64,000 bases of DNA from Flavobacterium notoginsengisoli (GTDB taxonomy: Bacteria; Bacteroidota; Bacteroidia; Flavobacteriales; Flavobacteriaceae), in NCBI RefSeq assembly GCF_014207905.1, contig NZ_JACHLB010000002.1:248001-312000 (forward strand). Reading direction: 5' to 3'. Numbering within the stretch: position 1 is the first letter of the stretch; every line of letters begins with the position of its first letter. Under the pieces are notes generated by a model. It ran no database searches, was not told where the DNA came from, and worked only from the letters and a program-made list of their open reading frames with translations. Position numbers and translations under genes: made by a program. Shown here piece after piece: positions 9,528-18,775 of this stretch.

Positions 9528-10397
9528 ATGAAACGATTTTTTAAAATCGCAAGCGCAGTTTTGCTGCTTGCCTGTCCTTTTATTGCCTTAAAAGCACAGA
9601 CACAATCAACCGAAGAAAGCTGGATACAAGCAAAAAAACAAGCACAAACGGAGAAAAAATTAATCTTTGTCGATTTGTATTTCACAGGCTGTATGCCGTG
9701 TGCACAAATGGACAAAGAGGTATTTCCAGATCCGAAAGTAACTGCTGTTTTAAATGCTGATTTTGTCACTTTCAAATCGGATATTTTGAAAGAAGAAATT
9801 GGTAAAAAGTTATGCATGAAATATGGCGTAACTGGTTTTCCAACATTTTTATTGATGAATGCCGACGGTAAAGTAATTGACATTGCTGGCGGTTTTCATA
9901 ATGTAGAGCAATTTTTGGCTTTGCTTCAAAATGCTAAAGAAGCGGCTAAAAAAGGAAATTTCAAAAAGTATAGTCCTGAAATTCAGGAAAAAGACTATCC
10001 AGATTTTTACAAGCAAGCATATTTAGACGGAAAAAGAAATGTGCCTTTTGAAGTCATTGATGCTTATTTAAAATCTAAAGATGTTGCTGATGAAATTTCT
10101 TTTGTAATAATTACCGGATTAAGAGTCGGCAAACAATACGATGATGCCTTTCTGCTAAACAGTAAAAAATTGGCGAAAGATTACGGAAGATGGAATGTGA
10201 CTACTCATGTATTTTCTATTTTACAGCGTAAGAAAAAAGAATACGAAAAAAAGAAGGATTTAAAAGGTTTTACAGAATTAGTAAATGATTCTAAAGAGCT
10301 TTATACGCCAGAGGAATTCGATAAATATTCTAGTATTTTATTGAAAGATTTTGGAGTAGAAAAAGTGGTAGTTAATCCGTCTACTTCGCAAAAATAA
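9528..10397 (+). CDS. exported thioredoxin-like protein
   Basis: This 289-residue protein has a Sec signal peptide ending near LKAQTQS. A thioredoxin fold covers about residues 27-140, with active-site motif GCMPC (C55 and C58) and the cis-Pro motif TGFPTFLL. The C-terminal about 140 residues are helical and not recognised. The family reduces or isomerises disulfides in the periplasm or on the cell surface. It opens a tight group with an aspartyl protease, a second redoxin and an M16 peptidase, separated from the PKD-like gene only by a hairpin. Its likely job is to reduce disulfides of an imported or surface-bound protein substrate, or of partner enzymes; this is inference from context. Confidence 0.85.
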   Translation: MKRFFKIASAVLLLACPFIALKAQTQSTEESWIQAKKQAQTEKKLIFVDLYFTGCMPCAQMDKEVFPDPKVTAVLNADFVTFKSDILKEEIGKKLCMKYGVTGFPTFLLMNADGKVIDIAGGFHNVEQFLALLQNAKEAAKKGNFKKYSPEIQEKDYPDFYKQAYLDGKRNVPFEVIDAYLKSKDVADEISFVIITGLRVGKQYDDAFLLNSKKLAKDYGRWNVTTHVFSILQRKKKEYEKKKDLKGFTELVNDSKELYTPEEFDKYSSILLKDFGVEKVVVNPSTSQK

Positions 10398-10403
10398 GCC
10401 AAA

Positions 10404-11879
10404 ATGAAAAAGTTATTCTTGTTTTCAATATTGATTTTTGGCTGTTCTGTAAATGCTCAAAATAGCATTCAGAAATCTATTGAAATTTTCGAAAAAGCAT
10501 TTCAAAATAAAGATTATAATAGTATGAAGAATCTTTTGGCACCAGAATTTACGGTTGGTGTTGGAGATGTTTCTTCGAATGAATATTATTTAAACGGAAT
10601 TTTTAACGCATTTTCAGTTCTAGATTCCATTCAGATTGGAAAAAAAGTGGAAATGAAAAACGAAACCTATGTTTTGGCAGATTTTTGTTTTAAAGGAAAA
10701 GAAAAAAAGCCATCTCAGTTTGTTTTCAATTCAGATAAAAAAATCTTGTATGTAACTTTTTTTGACGGTTTGTATAAAGTTGATAGACATGCAAAAGTAA
10801 AGCAAGTGGCAAGCATTCCTTTTCAAATTATCGAAAACGGAATCGCTATTAAAATAAAACTAAACAAAGCCGATCGCGAATTTCTAATGCTTTTTGATAC
10901 TGGCGCAGACGGAATGGCCTTAAACCCAGACAGCGCCTACAAAGCGGGAGTTGTGATAACAAAAACTAAATCGGCTTCTGTGGTTGGTGGCAGTCAGGAA
11001 GTAAAATATTCGGCTGATAATACGATTTATATCGGCGATCAGGTTTTGAAAAATCAAGCCTTAGTTATTTTTCCAAAACATGGCGTTTACGACGGATTGT
11101 TTGGAGCTAATTTACTGCGTAATTTCATAACCTCAGTCAATTTTGATACGATGACAATTGACTTGTACAATTTTGGAAATTTCAATTATTGGGGAAAAGC
11201 AAAACCTTTCATTTTTGATTATAAATCGGGACTTCCGGTCGTAAAAATGGATCTGACTTTTGAGGATAAAAAAACAGTCGAAGGCAGTTTTACTTTTGAT
11301 ACTGGAGCAGGTTACGATTTAATTGCCTACGGACCTTTCAATCATAAAAATAATCTGGAATCAATTTTAAAAACAGAATATACTTCTACGAATTACAGTT
11401 TAGGAAAACAAACCAAAATTGTTGGTGGCGCCATTCCGAATGTTGCGATTAACGGAAATAATTTTCCAAACGTAACCATAGCAATTCAGGAATATGATGA
11501 AGCTAATAAAAACTGGGCCACTTTCGCCGATGGATCTCTGGGAATCGATTTGATTAAACGTTTCAATTTTACAATCGATCTTTTGCACAAAACGGTTTAT
11601 TTGGAACCGAATAAGAATTTCAAAAAAGCTTCTTCTTTTTACTTGGGCGGAATGGATTTAGATTTTGATGACAATCAGAATTTATTAGTAAAAAGAATTA
11701 TAGATCAAAAAAATGAGGATTTAAAGAAAGTAAAATCTGGTGCAAAAGTCACTCAGATAAATGATTTTGAAGCCAAAGATTTATTGAAACCAGAAAATCT
11801 AAAAAAGCTTAAAGAATCTAAAGAAAGCAAAGATTTTATCATCGAACAAGGCGATCAATCCATGCGAATTTCAATTTAA
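10404..11879 (+). CDS. exported retropepsin-like aspartyl protease family protein
   Basis: This 491-residue protein has a signal peptide (probable cleavage after VNAQ). About 110 residues resembling a small NTF2-like region follow (AFQNKDYNSMKNLLAPEF). It then has two aspartyl-protease motifs, DTGAD at D165 and DTGAG at D299, so both halves of the active site are in one chain. The C-terminal stretch (VKSGAKVTQINDFEAKDLL) resembles a PDZ-type domain. It starts 6 bp after the thioredoxin gene. Bacterial members of this family are little characterised and are predicted endopeptidases. Placement with an M16 peptidase suggests joint degradation of a protein substrate in the envelope. Confidence 0.82.
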   Translation: MKKLFLFSILIFGCSVNAQNSIQKSIEIFEKAFQNKDYNSMKNLLAPEFTVGVGDVSSNEYYLNGIFNAFSVLDSIQIGKKVEMKNETYVLADFCFKGKEKKPSQFVFNSDKKILYVTFFDGLYKVDRHAKVKQVASIPFQIIENGIAIKIKLNKADREFLMLFDTGADGMALNPDSAYKAGVVITKTKSASVVGGSQEVKYSADNTIYIGDQVLKNQALVIFPKHGVYDGLFGANLLRNFITSVNFDTMTIDLYNFGNFNYWGKAKPFIFDYKSGLPVVKMDLTFEDKKTVEGSFTFDTGAGYDLIAYGPFNHKNNLESILKTEYTSTNYSLGKQTKIVGGAIPNVAINGNNFPNVTIAIQEYDEANKNWATFADGSLGIDLIKRFNFTIDLLHKTVYLEPNKNFKKASSFYLGGMDLDFDDNQNLLVKRIIDQKNEDLKKVKSGAKVTQINDFEAKDLLKPENLKKLKESKESKDFIIEQGDQSMRISI

Positions 11880-11906
11880 AAATAGCAACTTAAAAAACAA
11901 AAAAAT

Positions 11907-13289
11907 ATGAAAAAGAACGCTTTTTATTTCATTATGACCTTCATTATGGTTCAAATGAGTTATGCTGTAAATCTCTCAGATTATACGGTAATTAAAGGAA
12001 TAATTTCAATTCCTGACTTCAAGGCTAAAGAGGTCACGCTTTACAATGTTGACGAAGGAAAGCCAGTCGTTGCGGCTACCGCAAAAGTTAATTCTCTGGG
12101 GGAGTTTGGCTTTTTGACACCAGTTTCAGCTGCTGGCTTTTATTATGTCGATTACGGACAATTTAAAAATAAAAAACAATTAATCCGTTTGTATTTAGAG
12201 CCTAAATTGGATATCAGTTTGGTAATCAATCAAAACAATTATGTTTTAAGCGGAAAAAATATTGGACAAAATGCTTTAGTTCAGAAAGCAAATGAAATCT
12301 ACAACGAATTTGCACCTTTTGCCCGTATTGGCGAAAATGTAACTTACGTAGAGTTTTATCCATTTATTGACAAAGGAATTGCAAAAGCAGAAGAATTTTC
12401 AAAATCAATTAAAACAAAAGATGTGGCATTCAATGAATTGTTAAAATTGGCAGTTGCGACAGATGTTGAAGAATTGACTTATACTTTTTTTAGAATGCCT
12501 AGAAGTGCATTTCCTGATAAAGATGACCGTCCAGCTGTTATAAATACGTGGATAAAAGATAAAAAGTTTACTAACCCAGATTTGTTAAAACTGCAAAACG
12601 GGGTTTCTTTAATGTCAAACTATTTCTTTTACCTTAGCATGAACAGTAGCTCTCCTGTAAAACGTATTGATATTGTTGAATCACTAGATCATATTACAGA
12701 CCCTGCTTTAAAAGATGTTTACCTGCGCGACGCAGTTGCTAATTCAAGAATGAAAATTGAAGAATATGAGAAAATCGCGCCAAGCATAAAACCGTTTATG
12801 ATTTCAGATGCTAGTAAAGCATTTTTGTTAGAATATGAAAAAGTATTGCACAAAAGTGTAGGACAGAAAGGTTTAGATTTTACTTATAAAGATATTAACG
12901 ATAAACCAGTTTCGTTTTCAGATTTTAAAGGAAAATTTGTTTACATCGACTTATGGGCAACATGGTGTGGCCCTTGTAAAGCTGAGATTCCTCACATGAA
13001 AAAGATCGAAGAAGATTACCACGGAAAAAATATTGTGTTTGTAAGCCTTTCATTGGATAAAGCAAAAGATGCTCAAAAATGGAAAGATTATGTTACGAAA
13101 GAACAATTAAAAGGAATTCAGTTAATGGCTGATAAAGATTTTGGTTCTGATGTGGCTAAAAATTATGAAGTAAATGCTATTCCAAGATTTTTGTTATTTG
13201 ATCCAAAAGGAAACATTATCAATGCTGATGCCCTTCGTCCGTCAAATCCTGAGTTGAGAGTTCAGTTGGATAAACTATTAAAAAGTTAA
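11907..13289 (+). CDS. TlpA-like redoxin with large N-terminal domain
   Basis: This 460-residue exported protein has a signal peptide ending near SYAVNLS. Its N-terminal region of about 300 residues begins like the DUF4369-type domains often fused to redoxins (IKGIISIPDFKAKEVTLYNV). The C-terminal TlpA/AhpC-TSA fold (about 315-460) has active site WCGPC (C354, C357) and cis-Pro in AIPRFLLF. The family carries out thiol-disulfide exchange in the periplasm using electrons from DsbD or CcdA. It is the second redoxin of this operon, between two predicted proteases. A DsbD gene lies about 3 kb downstream on the same strand. Confidence 0.88.
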   Translation: MKKNAFYFIMTFIMVQMSYAVNLSDYTVIKGIISIPDFKAKEVTLYNVDEGKPVVAATAKVNSLGEFGFLTPVSAAGFYYVDYGQFKNKKQLIRLYLEPKLDISLVINQNNYVLSGKNIGQNALVQKANEIYNEFAPFARIGENVTYVEFYPFIDKGIAKAEEFSKSIKTKDVAFNELLKLAVATDVEELTYTFFRMPRSAFPDKDDRPAVINTWIKDKKFTNPDLLKLQNGVSLMSNYFFYLSMNSSSPVKRIDIVESLDHITDPALKDVYLRDAVANSRMKIEEYEKIAPSIKPFMISDASKAFLLEYEKVLHKSVGQKGLDFTYKDINDKPVSFSDFKGKFVYIDLWATWCGPCKAEIPHMKKIEEDYHGKNIVFVSLSLDKAKDAQKWKDYVTKEQLKGIQLMADKDFGSDVAKNYEVNAIPRFLLFDPKGNIINADALRPSNPELRVQLDKLLKS

Positions 13290-13300
13290 TAATTAGCTTT

Positions 13301-16120
13301 ATGAAATACAGCAAAAAAATAGCAATCTTACTGTTTGTCGTTGGGTGTTTTTCATCCGCGAAAGCGCAAAACTTTAAAGCAACTGACCCAATCGCAATTA
13401 ATCAGAAAGTAAAAAAAGGAGTTTTGCCAAACGGAATGACGTATTATATTTATCCGACCGAGGTAAATAAAAATACAGCCAGTTATTACATCATTCAGAA
13501 TGTAGGTTCTATTCTTGAAAATGATCAGCAGAAAGGTTTGGCTCATTTTCTGGAACACATGGCTTTTAACGGAACCAAACATTTTGAAGGAAAAGGAATC
13601 TTGAATACGCTTCAAAAACAAGGAGCCGTTTTCGGAAAAAATATCAATGCATACACAAGCACAGACGAAACAGTTTACAACTTAGACAATATTCCGTCAA
13701 AAGATGGCGGAGTTGTCGATACTTGTTTGTTGGTTTTGCACGATTGGTCTAATTTTTTATCTCTTACGAATGAAGAAATTGACGCAGAACGTGGCGTAAT
13801 CACCGAAGAATGGCGTACGAGACAGAATTCTGGAGCTAGAATTTACAATCAGTTGGCGCCTTATTATTACAACAATTCGCTGTATGCAGAGCGTATGCCA
13901 ATTGGCGATATGGAAATCGTTAAGAATTTCAAATATCAGGTTTTAAAGGATTTTTATAAAGATTGGTACCGTCCAGATTTGCAGGCAATCGCGATTGTTG
14001 GAGATATTAATGCTGATGAAATTGAAGCGAAAATCAAAAAACTTTTTGCAGATATTCCGACGCCAGTAAATCCGAAAAAGCGTTTTGAAATTGCGATTCC
14101 AGAAAGAACGGAACCAACTTTTAAATTGGCTTTAGATAAAGAAATTTCAAGTTCAAATATCAGTTTTATGATTCGCCATAATGCTGAAAAAGTAACCAAT
14201 ACCTTTGCAGAATTAGAAAAATCTACTCAAAGAAGTATTGCGTTTTCTATTTTGAATAATCGTTTGGCTGAATTGACGCAGAAACAAGAATGTCCATTTA
14301 AAGGAGCACAAATCGGTTATCAAAGTTATTCTCGTTTAAATGATATTTGGATTTTAAATGTTTCTCCAAAACCAGAAAAACAAGCCGAAGCTTTTGCTTT
14401 GGTAATGAATGAATGGGTTCGAGCGTATAAATTTGGTTTTTCTAAAGGAGAAATTGAAAGAGCCGTGACTGAAACTACTTCGAGATATGAGAATTATTTA
14501 GATAAAGTAAATGAAATTTCGCATCAACAAGTAATAGGAATGGTAAAATCTGATTATTTGAACCATGAAATAATAGCAGACCCTGCGGCAGAATTTGAAA
14601 TGGCAAAAAGTATTTTAAAGAATATTGATACTGCAATTCTTCAAGAGCAAATTAGCAAATTGTATTCGCAGCAAAATCGTGTTGTTGCAGTAACGGGTGT
14701 CGAAAGCGAAGAAAATTTAACGCAAGAAAAAGCTTTTGATATTATTCAAAAAGCAGAAAACGATGCTTCATTGCAGCCTTACGTAGATACTTTTGTGACC
14801 AAATCGCTTATGGACGGCGTAAATTTAAAACCAGGTAAAATTGTTTCTGAAAAGGAGATAAAAGAAATTGGTGCGACTACATATATCTTAAGTAATGGCG
14901 CAAAAGTGCATTATAAATTTGCCGATAAAAATAAAAAGACAGTAAATCTTCAGGCCGAAAGTGATGGCGGTACTTCTTTGTATAATAAACAAGATATACC
15001 TTCTGCTCAGCGTTGTACAGAATTTGCTATGAAGTCAGGTCTTGGATCATTTACGCAAACTGATTTAAATAAAATTTTGAAAGGAAAATTAGTTAGCTGT
15101 AACACAGGAATTTCATCTAAGACCGAATTTTTAGTTGCTTCTGGCAATGTAAAAGATATTGAAACGATGATGCAATTGGTTTATTTAAATTTTAAGCATC
15201 CGAGATTTGACAAAGAGCAATTTTTATTGATGAAACAGGGATATCTAAACTCTTTAAAAAATAGAGAAAAAGATATCAATTTTAAAATGATGGATAGTTT
15301 ATCTGTAGCTGTTTATGGAAAAGACAATCCGCAAATACATTCACTTTCACCAAAATATATTGAAGAATTGTCTCCTGATAAAATGAAGGCAATCTACGAG
15401 GATCGATTTTCTGATATTTCGAATTTTGAATTTGAAATAGTTGGAGATGTAACGCCTGAGATTTTAAAACCTTTACTTGAAAAATATATTGCTAGCATAG
15501 AAGGTGTTAAACGTAAAGAAAGTTCTAAATATAAAGAACCTAAACGAGTTTCGAATAAAATCAAAAAAGAGATTTTTATTGAAATGGAAACGCCAAAAAG
15601 TACTGTAAAAGTGAGCTACTATTCAAAAGAGATTGCCTATTCTCAGAGAAATAAGATTTTAATTTACTTTTTGAACGATATTTTAAAATTGAGATATACA
15701 GAAAGCCTTCGTGAAAAGGAAGGGGGAACTTATGGTGCATTTGTAAGTGCTTTAGCGGCAAAAGAGCCTATTCCAGCATTTAGACTTGAAATTTCATTTG
15801 ATTGTGATGCAAATCGCGTAGATCAATTACTTCCGGTTCTTTATCAGGAAATGGATAAAATTAAAAAGGGTGAAATTGTTTCAGAAGATATAGAAAAAAC
15901 CAGAACGAACTATTTCAAATCAAAAGCTGATAGAAAAAACTTCAATAGATATTCTATTGAGTTACTTAACAGATACATTAAGGAAAATTATAATATGGAC
16001 GATCCTAAAAATTATGAAGACATTGTAAAATCTGTTACGGCAAAAGACATTCAAGATTTTGCAAACTTATTCTTAAGCAAAGCAGAAACTTATGAAATTG
16101 TCTTCAAACCGAAGAAATAA
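13301..16120 (+). CDS. M16 family zinc metallopeptidase (insulinase/pitrilysin type)
   Basis: This 939-residue exported peptidase has a signal peptide (MKYSKKIAILLFVVGCFSSA, cleavage near AKAQ). It has the inverted zinc motif HFLEH (H82, E85, H86), followed about 75 residues later by the third-ligand region EIDAERGVITEEW. The second, catalytically inactive M16 half runs from about residue 520, with the substrate-grip segment RYTESLREKEGGTYG. The length matches two-domain clamshell M16 enzymes, which digest oligopeptides and small unfolded proteins. It is the last gene of the exported redoxin/protease group. Its substrate probably arrives unfolded or reduced, which would fit the two redoxins upstream; that link is inferred. 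Confidence 0.92.
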   Translation: MKYSKKIAILLFVVGCFSSAKAQNFKATDPIAINQKVKKGVLPNGMTYYIYPTEVNKNTASYYIIQNVGSILENDQQKGLAHFLEHMAFNGTKHFEGKGILNTLQKQGAVFGKNINAYTSTDETVYNLDNIPSKDGGVVDTCLLVLHDWSNFLSLTNEEIDAERGVITEEWRTRQNSGARIYNQLAPYYYNNSLYAERMPIGDMEIVKNFKYQVLKDFYKDWYRPDLQAIAIVGDINADEIEAKIKKLFADIPTPVNPKKRFEIAIPERTEPTFKLALDKEISSSNISFMIRHNAEKVTNTFAELEKSTQRSIAFSILNNRLAELTQKQECPFKGAQIGYQSYSRLNDIWILNVSPKPEKQAEAFALVMNEWVRAYKFGFSKGEIERAVTETTSRYENYLDKVNEISHQQVIGMVKSDYLNHEIIADPAAEFEMAKSILKNIDTAILQEQISKLYSQQNRVVAVTGVESEENLTQEKAFDIIQKAENDASLQPYVDTFVTKSLMDGVNLKPGKIVSEKEIKEIGATTYILSNGAKVHYKFADKNKKTVNLQAESDGGTSLYNKQDIPSAQRCTEFAMKSGLGSFTQTDLNKILKGKLVSCNTGISSKTEFLVASGNVKDIETMMQLVYLNFKHPRFDKEQFLLMKQGYLNSLKNREKDINFKMMDSLSVAVYGKDNPQIHSLSPKYIEELSPDKMKAIYEDRFSDISNFEFEIVGDVTPEILKPLLEKYIASIEGVKRKESSKYKEPKRVSNKIKKEIFIEMETPKSTVKVSYYSKEIAYSQRNKILIYFLNDILKLRYTESLREKEGGTYGAFVSALAAKEPIPAFRLEISFDCDANRVDQLLPVLYQEMDKIKKGEIVSEDIEKTRTNYFKSKADRKNFNRYSIELLNRYIKENYNMDDPKNYEDIVKSVTAKDIQDFANLFLSKAETYEIVFKPKK

Positions 16121-16212
16121 TCTAACCCATTTTTATTAGAGTTTAATTTGTATTTCCCTATCAAATAATATTTTGAATTAGTAAGCAATGTAATTTGTAT
16201 AGCGGATTTCAT

Positions 16213-16244
16213 AGAGGGTTGTTTCAGCTATTCAACCCTCTTTT
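16213..16244 (+). terminator. terminator after the M16 gene, 15 bp before dsbD
   Basis: AGAGGGTTG (16213-16221) pairs with CAACCCTCT (16233-16241), followed by a T-run. It should end the M16 operon. It lies 14 bp before the dsbD start, so any dsbD promoter must lie upstream of the hairpin (two TAATTTGTAT-like elements are present in 16148-16202) or dsbD is reached by read-through. Confidence 0.75.
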
Positions 16245-16258
16245 AAAAATTATGACCC

Positions 16259-18298
16259 ATGAAAAAAAATATATTTTTATTGGGCTTCTTCCTGTTGTTT
16301 TCCATATTCGTTAAAGCTCAAATCTACAATCCGATAAAATGGGTAACCCATGTCGAGAATATTTCTGAAAATGAATACGAATTGCAGGCAAAAGCCATTA
16401 TAGAACCTGGCTGGCATCTGTACAGTCAGAGCGTGCTCGACGGCGGACCAATTCCGACTCGTTTTTCTTTTGTGAAAAGTTCTGAATGTGAGTTTTTTGG
16501 AGCAGTAAAAGAAGAGAAAGGCAAAATGGTTAACGATCCTGTCTTCAAAATGCAAATCAAGTTTTTTGAAAAAGAAACCACTTTTAAACAGCGAATTAAA
16601 ATTAGTTCTCTAAAACTTTTTAAAATAAAAGCCGAAGTGGAATATATGGTTTGCAATGATGAAAATTGCTTGCCACCAACTTTTGACGAACTGGAATTTA
16701 CCGTAAAACCTTTTGCTTCTGAAGAAAAAAACAAAGTGCAAAACGAGCATAAAAGTGAAGCGGTTCCAGATTTAGTTGTCGAAGAAAAATCAGATTCAGT
16801 TGTTTCGAAGTCAGAAGAAGCAACAGCTAAATTTGTAAAGCCAAACATTAAAAAAGTTGTACCTAAAGAGAAATCAAGAAGCTTATGGACAATTTTTCTA
16901 TTATCTTTTTTTTCAGGTTTTGCAGCTTTGTTAACGCCTTGCGTTTTTCCGATGATTCCGATGACGGTGAGTTTTTTTACCAAACAAAGCAAAAGCAAAT
17001 CGCAAGGAATTAGAAAAGCCATTTTTTACGGAATTGCCATTATTGCCATTTATATTTTTCTGGGTGCAATTGTAACTTGGGCTTTTGGAGCAGATTCTCT
17101 AAATGCGCTTTCTACAAATGTTTGGTTTAACTTGATCTTTTTTGTTTTACTAATGATTTTTGCTTTTTCGTTTTTAGGAGCTTTCGAAATTATGCTTCCA
17201 AATGCATGGGCAAACAAAGTCGATTCTCAGGCAGATAAAGGCGGAATTGTAGGAATATTATTTATGGCTTTGGCGCTTGCAATTGTATCGTTCTCGTGTA
17301 CGGGACCAATTGTTGGAACGTTATTAGTCGAAGCCGCTTCTCGCGGAGGAATTGCGCCTTTTGTCGGAATGTTTGGTTTTTCACTAGCATTGGCTTTGCC
17401 ATTTACTTTGTTTGCAGCTTTTCCGGGCTGGCTTAATTCGTTGCCAAAATCGGGAGGTTGGCTCAATTCGGTTAAAGTGTTTTTAGGATTTTTAGAAATG
17501 GCTTTGGCTTTTAAATTTCTATCGAATGCCGATTTGGTTTTACAATTGCATTGGCTCGAAAGAGAAGCATTTCTTGCCATTTGGATTGCCATTTTCGGAA
17601 CGCTGACTTTTTATTTATTTGGAAAAATTCAATTACCGCATGATAGTCCAGTTTCGAATATTAGTGTTCCAAGATTAGGACTTGGCGTTGTAGTTCTAGC
17701 TTTTACCATTTATCTGATTCCAGGAATTTGGGGCGCGCCGTTGAAAATGATTAGTGGTTTTCCGCCGCCAATGCATTATAGCGAACTTCCAAATGGTTTA
17801 AATAATTCTTCTTCTAAAGAAATGGCGCAAAATCTTCCAGAAGGCGCAGAACTCGGACCGCATAATATTATGGCTTTTACAGATTACGATTTAGGAATGC
17901 AATATGCTAAGAAAATAGGAAAACCTGTTATGATCGATTTTACAGGTCACGCCTGCGTGAATTGCCGAAAAATGGAAGACAATGTCTGGTCAGACGAAAA
18001 AATTCAGAAGATATTAAAAGGCGATTTGGTTTTAATTTCACTTTATGTAGACGATAAAAGAGAATTGAATCCAAAAGAACAAATTACATCAAAATTGACA
18101 GGAAAAAAACTAAAATACATTGGTCAAAAATGGAGTGAATTTCAAACGATAACATATAAAACCAATGCGCAGCCTTTTTACGTTTTGGTTAATCATAATG
18201 GAGAAACATTGAACGAAACGTCGGCTTATAATCCTGATATTAAAGAATATTTGAATTGGCTTCAAAAAGGAGTTTCCAATTTTGAAAAAAGTTCATAA
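16259..18298 (+). CDS. dsbD: DsbD-type transmembrane thiol:disulfide reductase
   Basis: This 679-residue three-part protein moves reducing equivalents from cytoplasmic thioredoxin to the periplasm. A signal peptide is followed by the N-terminal DsbD-alpha domain (about 25-155, with the cysteine pair CNDENC before LPP) and a Lys/Glu/Ser-rich linker. The eight-helix DsbD/CcdA core covers about 215-500, with TPCVFPMIPMTV and SCTGPIVG as its redox cysteines. The C-terminal thioredoxin domain carries CVNC within GHACVNCRKME. It lies downstream of two exported redoxins and is their plausible electron donor. A terminator-like hairpin separates it from the M16 gene, so it may have its own regulation. 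Confidence 0.93.
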   Translation: MKKNIFLLGFFLLFSIFVKAQIYNPIKWVTHVENISENEYELQAKAIIEPGWHLYSQSVLDGGPIPTRFSFVKSSECEFFGAVKEEKGKMVNDPVFKMQIKFFEKETTFKQRIKISSLKLFKIKAEVEYMVCNDENCLPPTFDELEFTVKPFASEEKNKVQNEHKSEAVPDLVVEEKSDSVVSKSEEATAKFVKPNIKKVVPKEKSRSLWTIFLLSFFSGFAALLTPCVFPMIPMTVSFFTKQSKSKSQGIRKAIFYGIAIIAIYIFLGAIVTWAFGADSLNALSTNVWFNLIFFVLLMIFAFSFLGAFEIMLPNAWANKVDSQADKGGIVGILFMALALAIVSFSCTGPIVGTLLVEAASRGGIAPFVGMFGFSLALALPFTLFAAFPGWLNSLPKSGGWLNSVKVFLGFLEMALAFKFLSNADLVLQLHWLEREAFLAIWIAIFGTLTFYLFGKIQLPHDSPVSNISVPRLGLGVVVLAFTIYLIPGIWGAPLKMISGFPPPMHYSELPNGLNNSSSKEMAQNLPEGAELGPHNIMAFTDYDLGMQYAKKIGKPVMIDFTGHACVNCRKMEDNVWSDEKIQKILKGDLVLISLYVDDKRELNPKEQITSKLTGKKLKYIGQKWSEFQTITYKTNAQPFYVLVNHNGETLNETSAYNPDIKEYLNWLQKGVSNFEKSS

Positions 18299-18383
18299 TT
18301 AGAGTTTTTACCTTTATTTTATATTTATTATTGTTGATGGAAAGGCTGTTTCAAATTTTGAGACAGCCTTTTTTATTCAAATT

Positions 18384-18563
18384 TATGCTCCATAGGAACA
18401 TTTCGTCGGTAGAAAAAAAAAGATTATTGTGATTATTCAACGTTCCGTAGGAACGTTTGATTATAATCATTTTGACATTCGTTATATCAAACGTTCCTAT
18501 GGAACGTCATGCGATTGGCCGTTATTTTTTTCTACCGACCAAACATTCCTACGGAATGATTGC
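18384..18563. repeat. palindromic REP/MITE-like element, complete copy
   Basis: This segment of about 180 bp folds almost completely on itself. The outer arms are about 33 bp and imperfect; the left contains GTCGGTAGAAAAAA (from 18405) and the right its complement TTTTTTCTACCGAC (to 18539). Nested small palindromes have a TTCC-(A/G)TA-GGAA core, for example near 18389-18400, CGTTCCGTAGGAACG at 18441-18455, ACGTTCCTATGGAACGT at 18491-18507, and ATTCCTACGGAAT at 18545-18557. No ORF with sense lies inside. It resembles REP or MITE elements mobilised in trans by a transposase encoded elsewhere. Confidence 0.8.
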
Positions 18564-18627
18564 GGAAAATGTATAGAAGTAAAAAAGCGTTTATTTGTTT
18601 AATATAAAAGTTTTTATTCCGCATTTA

Positions 18628-18756
18628 TTTATGTTCCATAGGAACATTTCGTCGGTAGAAAAAAAAGATTATTGTGATTATTCAACGTTCCAGAGGAACG
18701 TTTGATTTTAAATCATTTTGGCATTTGTTACATCAAAAAATCCTACGGAATGATTG
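18628..18756. repeat. palindromic REP/MITE-like element, internally deleted copy
   Basis: This second copy lies about 65 bp after the first, in the same orientation. Its left half is nearly identical to copy 1 (from ATGTTCCATAGGAACATTTC through GATTATTGTGATTATTCAAC). Most of the right half, including the ACGTTCCTATGGAACGT palindrome and the CTACCGACC arm (about 55 bp), is missing. The two sides join at CATCAAAAAATCCTACGGAATGATTGC. It therefore cannot form the full hairpin and may be a decayed or recombined copy. Confidence 0.75.
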
Positions 18757-18775
18757 CAGAAAATATATAAAAATA

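Noticed and set aside
9500..9883. 127-codon frame on the minus strand
   Set aside because: It is antisense to the thioredoxin-like gene and includes the hairpin arm, with no domain or signal of its own.
16426..17022. 198-codon frame on the minus strand within dsbD
   Set aside because: It is antisense to a clearly coding dsbD sequence with strong motifs and only reflects that gene's codon bias.
18697..18720. TGATT..AATCA palindromes inside the repeat elements, resembling Crp/Fnr sites
   Set aside because: They are the centre of the repeat's own symmetry (also at about 18458-18469 in copy 1), not near a promoter, so they are not counted as operators.
18384..18756. CRISPR-like array
   Set aside because: There are only two copies, each internally palindromic and over 120 bp, without regular spacers or cas genes, so this is a REP/MITE-type repeat and not CRISPR.
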